Positions 23,796-30,324 of a DNA stretch of 36,408 nt are shown here, piece after piece. Location: positions 1 to 36,408 of the forward strand of contig CBDVCD010000007.1 of assembly GCA_965372385.1 (NCBI GenBank), written 5' to 3'. Below the pieces are notes generated by a model. It was not told the DNA's origin, did no database searches, and saw only the letters and a program-made list of their open reading frames with translations. Source of the stretch: JASJBU01 sp965372385 (GTDB lineage Bacteria; Pseudomonadota; Gammaproteobacteria; Chromatiales; Chromatiaceae). Numbering within the stretch: position 1 is the first letter of the stretch; the number at the start of each line of letters is the position of its first letter. Position numbers and translations under genes: made by a program.

Positions 23796-25145
23796 CTATA
23801 GGGTTAGCGTAGACAAGGTCGGCTGTGGTCCATGTAGCACGCGACCTGACAAGTCAGGGCTCTCAACGGGTACCAGCGACATGATAATGTCAGAGTCACC
23901 CACGGCCTTCAGCAACTTACGCCGCCCCGACAACCTCGTCCCCGCAATATCGAAGCGGCTGCTGAAACTCTTGATCGCCACCTCGGCCTCAACGCTGCCA
24001 GCGGTGAGCATCACTGTTGACTGTTTGGCAATGATTCCGACATCCACTCCCTTGATTAGGGTATTTTCAATCGTCACATAAGATTGCTCGATCACCAGTT
24101 CCTCTATCTCGGCATTTCTGACCAGGATATCCAGGCAGTTTTTCAGCACAAGTCGTCTGATCTTCCCGCTGTAGATCTTATCCTGCCGGTTTTCACATAT
24201 CACTTCGGATCTGATCTCATCCGCGATAACCGGCCGCTGCCGAGACAGCAGACTTTCAGGTGAACGCAGATGCTGTTTCACCAGCTGAATATACTCCTGC
24301 AGCTGACCACGCATCGGCACATGACCGGCATCGGAGATGATATGCAGCGAGGACCGGGGTAGCAGTGCATCCAATACCAGCCCGGTTCGCGGGGGCGCGA
24401 CCCGGTCATCCTCACCCCAGATAATCAGTGTCGGCACCTGCACACGCTGCGGTACCTGGCTGTAATCCTCCAGCACCAACCCCAGGCCAGCTATCACGCT
24501 CGGATTCCCCTTCAGCAGTTTTTCCCGCAGAAAAGCCGAATGGAGCACGATACTCATATCGAACGGCAGGCGGCGTTCAACCGCCCCCAACAGGATTCCC
24601 GCCAGATCGGAAATTGATGCTCTGGCCGGAATTGGCCCACCCGCGAAGATCTCCAGCCCGAGTGGCGCGAGATACTTGGTATAGGCCAACCGATGCAGGA
24701 TGCCCGCCGCGTCGACCAGGGTAAGACTTTGCAGGTCATTCCCATGGATCGCCGCATAGCGCAGGGCGATGGCCCCACCCATGGAGTGCCCCACCAGATG
24801 AAAGGGACGCTTGGCATACTTAGCCGTCAGATGGTGGATCAACTCGGCATAGCGGGTGGGAGAGTAGACGGTATTGGCCTTGGATGAGCGTCCGAAGCCA
24901 GGCAGATCGAAGGTCAAGATGTGGTAGTCGGAGCGCAGACTGGCGATGGTCTCCCGCCAATCGTCGGAGGCCCCATCACCGAGTCCATGTACCAGCACCA
25001 GGGTTGGTTTCGACGGGTCACCCGCCTCCAGTACGTAGACCTCACCACCAAAGACCGGATCCGACTCCAACCGCCCGTCAGCCGAGGCTGTCATCGCGAA
25101 AAACATCGAGCAGAGTACAAAGCCAGCCATCAGCTTAAAAAACAT
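23796..25145 (-). CDS. Exported alpha/beta hydrolase with C-terminal repetitive beta-rich domain
   Basis: A 449-residue protein with a signal sequence (FKLMAGFVLCSMFFAMTASA). Residues about 45-295 are an alpha/beta hydrolase: LVLVHGLGDGASDDW, nucleophile Ser121 in LVGHSMGGA, acid Asp246 in IIWGEDDRVAPP, His275 in ISDAGHVPM. Residues about 305-449 look like a right-handed beta-helix or pentapeptide-like solenoid: short strands such as IRRLVLKN, IEELVIEQSYVTIENT, VDVGIIAKQSTVML repeat about every 20 residues. That is an unusual partner for this fold. It is likely periplasmic, an esterase or lipase-type enzyme of unknown substrate. It lies between cbbQ and cbbO, which are normally neighbours; no link to Rubisco is evident. 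The ATG at 25145 is chosen because it begins the signal peptide. Confidence 0.85.
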   Translation of the reverse strand: MFFKLMAGFVLCSMFFAMTASADGRLESDPVFGGEVYVLEAGDPSKPTLVLVHGLGDGASDDWRETIASLRSDYHILTFDLPGFGRSSKANTVYSPTRYAELIHHLTAKYAKRPFHLVGHSMGGAIALRYAAIHGNDLQSLTLVDAAGILHRLAYTKYLAPLGLEIFAGGPIPARASISDLAGILLGAVERRLPFDMSIVLHSAFLREKLLKGNPSVIAGLGLVLEDYSQVPQRVQVPTLIIWGEDDRVAPPRTGLVLDALLPRSSLHIISDAGHVPMRGQLQEYIQLVKQHLRSPESLLSRQRPVIADEIRSEVICENRQDKIYSGKIRRLVLKNCLDILVRNAEIEELVIEQSYVTIENTLIKGVDVGIIAKQSTVMLTAGSVEAEVAIKSFSSRFDIAGTRLSGRRKLLKAVGDSDIIMSLVPVESPDLSGRVLHGPQPTLSTLTL

Positions 25146-25208
25146 CACAACACTCACTCGTCCAACACAGTTAAAGACATCGAATTCAGCGTTACTAAAA
25201 AGTTCACA

Positions 25209-25363
25209 GGATAGCCGACATGTTTTTCTGTGGGTGTCGATAGCAAGGATGCTATCGCCAAGCCTACGCCGTACACGGATGTACAAGTGTCGTGAGAAGC
25301 AGGAAGCTGGAAGCGACCATGGAAGTATTCACGGCGTCCTGCAGAAAAACATGTCGGCTATCC
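25209..25363 (+). repeat. Dispersed hairpin element, copy C
   Basis: Arms 25209-25234 and 25338-25363 (26 bases, two differences) share GGATAGCCGACATG with copy A, but then differ from it (TTTTTCTG instead of CATCTCCG) while staying self-complementary. The core has a perfect 7-bp hairpin CGATAGC/GCTATCG with loop AAGGAT. A 51-base insertion (25268-25318) separates GCCTAC from GGAAGTATTCACGGCGT. Flanks are swapped compared with copy A: TTCACA on the left, AACGTT on the right. It sits between cbbQ and the hydrolase gene. Confidence 0.9.
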
Positions 25364-25412
25364 AACGTTCGCATGCGTAATAAAGCCGGGGACGGCTTGA
25401 TTCGGAGCCGCC

Positions 25413-26225
25413 CTAAAACAGCGAAGCACTCAACTCATTCACCGCGACCAGCATATCGCTGTCATCCGTCAAGGCCTGGGCGATAGACGCCCGGCAGGCT
25501 ACCACCGGATCGACCCCAGACTGAATCAGCTTGGCCGCATGCACCAACAACCGGGTTGACGCCCCTTCATCCAGGCCGTTGCCCTTCAGATTCCGCGTCA
25601 TATGGGCAAACTTGACCAGTTGTGATGCCACTGATGGCGCCACTCCCGTCTCATTGACAATGATCTTCTGCTCCAGTCCAACCTCCGGGTAATCAAACTC
25701 GAGTGCCACGAAGCGCTGCCGCGTACTCTGCTTCAGATCCTTCAGAACACTCTGGTAGCCCGGGTTATAGGAGATCGCCAGACAGAAATCACTGTTCGCC
25801 TCCAGCAGCTCACCTACCTTTTCCATGGGCAATACCCGGCGATCATCCGCCAGTGGATGAATGACTACGGTTGTATCTTTACGCGCCTCCACGATCTCGT
25901 CGAGATAACATATTCCCCCTACCCGCACAGCGGCGGCCAGCGGACCATCGACCCATACCGTTTCACCGCCTTTGACCAGAAAACGCCCAACCAGGTCCGA
26001 AGCCGTCAGGTCATCATGACAGGAGACCGTAATCAACGGCCGCTTGAGACGCCAGGCCATATGTTCCATAAATCGGGTCTTGCCACAGCCTGTCGGTCCC
26101 TTGAGTAACACCGGCAGCAGGTTACGATAGGCTGCCTCAAAGACCTCTATCTCATCCCCAACCGGCTCATAGTAGGGCTCTTCTTCAATGTAATAGGCTT
26201 CTGGCTTCAGGGTGCGTGCGTCCAA
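25413..26225 (-). CDS. cbbQ: CbbQ-type AAA+ Rubisco activase
   Basis: A 270-residue MoxR-class AAA+ ATPase. Walker A LLKGPTGCGKTRFMEHMAW, DDLTASDLVGRFL, WVDGPLAAAVRVGGICYLDEI (Walker B), a conserved VISYNPGYQS-like ISYNPGYQSVLKDLKQSTRQRF region, and GLDEGASTRLLVHAA. These match the CbbQ2 type more than NorQ as I recall them. CbbQ forms a hexamer that, with CbbO, uses ATP to remove tight-binding sugar phosphates from Rubisco. The usual N-terminal start is unclear: TTG at 26225 has GAGG six bases upstream and is preferred; another TTG at 26237 has no such site. It is the first gene of a minus-strand group with the hydrolase and cbbO; repeat C separates it from the hydrolase. Confidence 0.88.
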   Translation of the reverse strand: MDARTLKPEAYYIEEEPYYEPVGDEIEVFEAAYRNLLPVLLKGPTGCGKTRFMEHMAWRLKRPLITVSCHDDLTASDLVGRFLVKGGETVWVDGPLAAAVRVGGICYLDEIVEARKDTTVVIHPLADDRRVLPMEKVGELLEANSDFCLAISYNPGYQSVLKDLKQSTRQRFVALEFDYPEVGLEQKIIVNETGVAPSVASQLVKFAHMTRNLKGNGLDEGASTRLLVHAAKLIQSGVDPVVACRASIAQALTDDSDMLVAVNELSASLF

Positions 26226-26414
26226 AACTAACCTCAAACTGAAAAATTAAATAAAAAACCCAACATGGGGCGATTCCAGGTGTATATTTACCTTAAAACC
26301 AGGTTGTTAGCTTATAGAAAAATAAAAGCAGTTATACTTAAACGCAAGAAGGTATTCCGCGTCCCTAATATCAAACCCACTGGTCAAGCATCCTGCTGTC
26401 TGGATAGAACAAAT

Positions 26415-26511
26415 GGGGTATCCACATGAGTGCGGTAACCTCTACCGGTTGTGGTCTCGCCATGGTTGGCAACTCCACATCTAGTACTAACCGCACTCAG
26501 ATGGATACCCC
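26415..26511 (+). repeat. Inverted repeat with a 53-base core, unlike the A-D family
   Basis: Arms 26415-26436 and 26490-26511 (22 bases, GGGGTATCC outermost, two mismatches) enclose a 53-base core. It resembles the A-D elements in size and design but not in core sequence. It lies in the 340-base divergent gap between cbbQ and the GGDEF/EAL gene. No gene is supported in that gap; a 37-codon frame at 26426-26539 runs through the element without a ribosome-binding site. Confidence 0.75.
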
Positions 26512-26577
26512 CCTAGAACAATCTTACCAAGTACCTTGAATATTGTACCGAAATCTCTTCAAGCATGAGGTAATGCA

Positions 26578-28785
26578 ATGCCACTCCCATTGCAGATACT
26601 GCTCATCGAAAACCCAGCCGACGGCGCAAGGATTAGTCAGGCGTTGGCGCGTGCCGGACTGAAAGCCCAAACCCATCAGGTCGAGCGTTTGACAACATTG
26701 CAACAGGCCCTGGCCAAACACCCATGGGACCTGGTGCTAGCCCATCACCAGCTAGCCGAATGTCCATTGGAAGAGGGCCTGAAACTTTTCCAGGCAGCCG
26801 GCATCGACATACCCTTTATTCTTGTATCCCAGACGATCAGTAAAGACCGGCTGGCGTTGCTCTTCCGGGCTGGCGTCCAGGGTTACATTGATATAGGCAA
26901 TCTCTATCTGTTACCCCCAATAATCCAACATGAGCTGGCTAAAGCGGCCATGCGCCGTCAATTGGTAATTGATAATCGTGCGTTAGGTAAGAAGGTGGAA
27001 GTCTTGAGCAGTCAGGTCGAGCACCACAATAATCCAGCTACTCAGATGGTCTTCAGTGATATTACCGGGCGCATTTCCCTTGACAGCAAACTGCAACAAG
27101 CGGCCCAGATTTTTGAAAACACGACTGAAGGGGTCATCGTCACGGACTGCAAGGCAAATATCACCGCGGTAAACCCCGCCTTCACGCAGATAACCGGATA
27201 TCCAGAAGAGGCGGTTATGGGTAGAAACCCCAGGTTTCTGCAATCCGGCAAACAGGATAAAGCCTTTTTCAAAGGGCTCTGGGAAAAACTCAAGCAGGAG
27301 AAGTCCTGGCGGGGTGAGATCTGGAATCGCCGCAAAAACGGTGAAATCTATCCTGCGTGGCTCAACATCACTTCCATACAGGATGACAAGGGCGAAATCA
27401 GCCAGTATGTCGCTTTATTCTCTGACATCACCAGCATCAAACAATCCCAGTCACAACTTGAACATCTCGCCCATCATGACTCCCTCACCGATCTACCTAA
27501 CCGGTTGCTGTTCGAGGACCGGCTCGAGCACGCCATCACCCAGGCAAAACGTCAAAAACGCCATCTAGCGGTACTCTTCCTGGACCTGGACCGGTTCAAA
27601 AACATCAACGACTCTCTCGGTCATTCGGTAGGTGACGCCCTGCTTGTTCAGGTTGCGACCCGCCTGCACAACCTGTTGCGGGAAAACGATACCGCCGCCC
27701 GCTTGGGTGGTGATGAATTCACCATCCTGTTAGAGAACCTGGAAGACCCAAACTATACGGCGGTGGTCGCCAATAAGATACTGAATTACCTCAAACAACC
27801 CTTCGAAATCTTCGGACGCAAACTCCATATCACCGCAAGCATCGGCATCAGCCTCTATCCCGAGGATGGAAAAGATGTAGGCAACCTGACAAAGAATGCC
27901 GATGCCGCCATGTATCAGGCCAAAGAGAGTGGGCGAAACAACTATCGTTTTTACACCTCGGAACTCACCCAGAGTGCATTCGAACGCTTGCTGCTGGAGT
28001 CCGAACTGCGCTCCGCGATCAAAGACCAGCAACTGTTGCTCTACTATCAGCCCCAGTTCTCGGTCAACAGCGGTAAAATATCCGGAGCTGAGGCGCTGCT
28101 GCGCTGGCGACACCCTCGCATGGGGATTCTACCACCGGCCCGCTTCATTCCCCTGGCGGAGGAGACCGGCCTGATCCATGAAATTGGCCACTGGACCCTC
28201 GAACACGCCTGTAAGCAGACCCGCGAATGGTCGCAAAAGGGACTCTTTACGGGGCGCATGGCAGTCAATCTATCGGTACGCCAGATCATGCACACCGACC
28301 TGATCCTGCGCTTTGAAGAGATCATTGCAAAAACCCGTTGCCTCCCCACACAACTACAGTTCGAGGTAACCGAGGGGGTCTTCATGGGCCAGAAGGAGCT
28401 ATCGATTCCGGTACTGGATGTCTTCAAACAACTGGGAGTCACCATTGTCATAGACGACTTTGGCACCGGCTACTCCTCGCTCTCTTATCTGAAGCAGCTA
28501 CCCATCGACAAACTGAAAATCGACAGATCATTTGTCCAGGAGATGCCGGATGATGCGGATGGCGCAGCCATTGCCCAGGCCATTATCTCATTGGGCCAGA
28601 CCCTCGGCCTGGAGATCATTGCTGAAGGGGTGGAAACAGAGGCTCAGCAAAACCTGCTTCAACTCATGGGTTGCCAGGAAATGCAGGGCTATCTCTATGG
28701 CGCACCCATGCCCGCCCGGTCATTTGAAGAGAAACTCGCCGAGGAATATAGGCAGATAGATAAAAAATATCCCTTCAGTGCCTGA
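26578..28785 (+). CDS. Pseudo-receiver/PAS/GGDEF/EAL cyclic-di-GMP protein
   Basis: A 735-residue signalling protein. Residues 1-125 resemble a receiver domain, but the phosphorylation position reads DLVLAHHQLAE instead of carrying an Asp, and the acidic pair at the start is also lost (LLIENPAD), so phosphorylation is not expected. A PAS domain spans about 172-290. The GGDEF domain has an intact RLGGDEF (377-381) and an inhibitory I-site RxxD (368-371). The EAL domain has GAEALLRW (505-507), EVTEG, DDFGTGYSSLSYLK and KIDRSFV, so most catalytic residues are kept. It may make, break or bind cyclic-di-GMP; which dominates cannot be read. No membrane segment. ATG at 26578 has GAGG eight bases upstream. 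Divergent from cbbQ. Confidence 0.92.
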   Translation: MPLPLQILLIENPADGARISQALARAGLKAQTHQVERLTTLQQALAKHPWDLVLAHHQLAECPLEEGLKLFQAAGIDIPFILVSQTISKDRLALLFRAGVQGYIDIGNLYLLPPIIQHELAKAAMRRQLVIDNRALGKKVEVLSSQVEHHNNPATQMVFSDITGRISLDSKLQQAAQIFENTTEGVIVTDCKANITAVNPAFTQITGYPEEAVMGRNPRFLQSGKQDKAFFKGLWEKLKQEKSWRGEIWNRRKNGEIYPAWLNITSIQDDKGEISQYVALFSDITSIKQSQSQLEHLAHHDSLTDLPNRLLFEDRLEHAITQAKRQKRHLAVLFLDLDRFKNINDSLGHSVGDALLVQVATRLHNLLRENDTAARLGGDEFTILLENLEDPNYTAVVANKILNYLKQPFEIFGRKLHITASIGISLYPEDGKDVGNLTKNADAAMYQAKESGRNNYRFYTSELTQSAFERLLLESELRSAIKDQQLLLYYQPQFSVNSGKISGAEALLRWRHPRMGILPPARFIPLAEETGLIHEIGHWTLEHACKQTREWSQKGLFTGRMAVNLSVRQIMHTDLILRFEEIIAKTRCLPTQLQFEVTEGVFMGQKELSIPVLDVFKQLGVTIVIDDFGTGYSSLSYLKQLPIDKLKIDRSFVQEMPDDADGAAIAQAIISLGQTLGLEIIAEGVETEAQQNLLQLMGCQEMQGYLYGAPMPARSFEEKLAEEYRQIDKKYPFSA

Positions 28786-29045
28786 CGCAAAAAAACCCCA
28801 GTAACAGGTCAACATTAGCATTCGCTAATAATCTATAATCCTTTTCTATGAAAGCATACGAAAATTCGATGGGGATTTATTGGCTTTTGTCTGGCGGGAA
28901 AACCCGAAGACAGGTATCGTAACGGGTCCAGATTCCAGGTGTATTTTTGCACCGTTAATCATGGAATAACCAAGCAAACAAGTCAAGATTTTGTCTGCCA
29001 GTCATTCCAAATTTTAGAAAGCCATTCCGCAACGGAGGACATTCC

Positions 29046-30320
29046 ATGACGGAAGTAATCGCAACCAATGAGACTATTCTCGTGGTCGGTGGCGGGATCA
29101 GCGGCATGACCGCTGCCCTCGAGGCTGCCGAAACAGGGAAACAGGTCGTGCTGGTTGAAAAGCGCCCCTATGTTGGTGGTCGCGTCACCCAGCTCTACAA
29201 ATATTTCCCTAAACTCTGCTTTCCCACCTGTGGCCTGGAGATCAACCAGCGCCGGGCCAAGATGAACCCCAATCTCAATATCATCACCATGGCTGAGGTT
29301 ACGGACATCCAGGGCAAAGCCGGCGATTACACCGCCACGGTGAAGATCAGCCCCCGCTATATCAATGAGCACTGCACCGGTTGTGGCGACTGCGCCAAAG
29401 CGGTCGAGGCCGAGTTCGACGATGAGCATAACTATGGCATGGGCAAACGCAAAGGCGCCTATCTGCCCCACAACATGGCCCATCCCCAGCGCTACGTCAT
29501 CGACCCAGCCATGCTCGGTACCGACGACGCGCAGAAGGCCAAGGACGCCTGTAAATACAATGCGGTGGATCTCGAGATGCAGGAAGAGACCATCGAGTTC
29601 AAGGCCGGAGCGGTTATCTGGGCCACCGGCTGGCGTCCATACGATGCCAACAAGATCCAGCCCTACGGCTATGACCGCATCGCCAACGTCATCACCAGCG
29701 TCGAGTTCGAACGCCTGGCGGATCCCAATGGCCCCACCGGTGGCAAGCTGCTGCGTCCTTCCGATGGCAAGGAGATCAAATCGGTCGCTTTCATCCAGTG
29801 CGCCGGTTCCCGCGACAAGAATCATCTACTGCACTGCTCGCGCATCTGCTGCATGGCCTCCCTCAAGCAGGCTACCTACCCGGCGGAAGAGGTGGACATC
29901 TCCATCTACTACATCGATATCCGCGCCATCGACCGCTTCGAGGAGTTCTATCAGATGGTCAAGGCCAAGGCCAACGTCAAATTCATCAAGTCGAAGGTCG
30001 CCTCCATCGTGGAAAACAAGGAGAACGGTAAACCGACCCTGCACGGCGTGGATACCGAAGGCTACAACCGTTACGCCGACGAGCACGACCTGGTCGTGCT
30101 CGCCGTTGGCATGGAGCCGAGTGTCGACAAAGACAGTTTCCCGGTCGAGATTGTCATCAATGAAGAGGGCTTTATCGAGCCCGCCCCGGAAAATGGCGGC
30201 GTCTTCGCTGCCGGCTGCTCGTCCGATGCGCTGGACGTCAACCGGGCCGTACAGCATGCCACCGGCGCCGCGCTACGCGCCATTCAGGTGGTCAATCGTG
30301 TAGCAGGAACGGAGGGTTAA
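29046..30320 (+). CDS. qmoA: QmoA: HdrA-like flavoprotein of the APS-reductase-linked quinone-interacting complex
   Basis: A 424-residue HdrA-family protein, matching QmoA (about 410 residues). A Rossmann FAD motif VVGGGISGMTAALEAA lies at 14-29. Cys110, 113, 116 (HCTGCGDCAKA) and Cys169 (DACKYNA) could bind one 4Fe-4S cluster. QCAGSRDKNHLLHCSRICC is the HdrA signature, and LAVGMEPS and the C-terminal FAD loop (GVFAAGCSSDALDVNRAV) are intact. QmoA passes electrons between AprAB (APS reductase) and QmoB; in sulfur oxidisers the direction is from sulfite/APS oxidation. GGAGG precedes the ATG by eight bases. It heads a four-gene run with qmoB starting four bases after its stop. Codon use is strongly biased, suggesting high expression. 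AprBA is not in the window. Confidence 0.9.
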   Translation: MTEVIATNETILVVGGGISGMTAALEAAETGKQVVLVEKRPYVGGRVTQLYKYFPKLCFPTCGLEINQRRAKMNPNLNIITMAEVTDIQGKAGDYTATVKISPRYINEHCTGCGDCAKAVEAEFDDEHNYGMGKRKGAYLPHNMAHPQRYVIDPAMLGTDDAQKAKDACKYNAVDLEMQEETIEFKAGAVIWATGWRPYDANKIQPYGYDRIANVITSVEFERLADPNGPTGGKLLRPSDGKEIKSVAFIQCAGSRDKNHLLHCSRICCMASLKQATYPAEEVDISIYYIDIRAIDRFEEFYQMVKAKANVKFIKSKVASIVENKENGKPTLHGVDTEGYNRYADEHDLVVLAVGMEPSVDKDSFPVEIVINEEGFIEPAPENGGVFAAGCSSDALDVNRAVQHATGAALRAIQVVNRVAGTEG

Positions 30321-30324
30321 TACA

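Noticed and set aside
21644..26225. Assignment of the VWA/AAA+ pair as NorD/NorQ
   Set aside because: The AAA+ protein matches CbbQ2-type wording more closely and no norCB genes are present; however, the call depends on memory of the families and should be confirmed by phylogeny.
26426..26539. 37-codon frame running through the inverted repeat upstream of the GGDEF/EAL gene
   Set aside because: It has no Shine-Dalgarno and follows the repeat's sequence; more likely a by-product of the inverted repeat than a peptide gene.
29365..30303. 312-codon plus-strand frame inside qmoA, and long minus-strand frames in qmoA, qmoB, hdrC and hdrB
   Set aside because: These are shadows caused by the strong codon bias of the qmo/hdr genes; their translations are low-complexity Ser/Pro/Arg or hydrophobic strings without domains.
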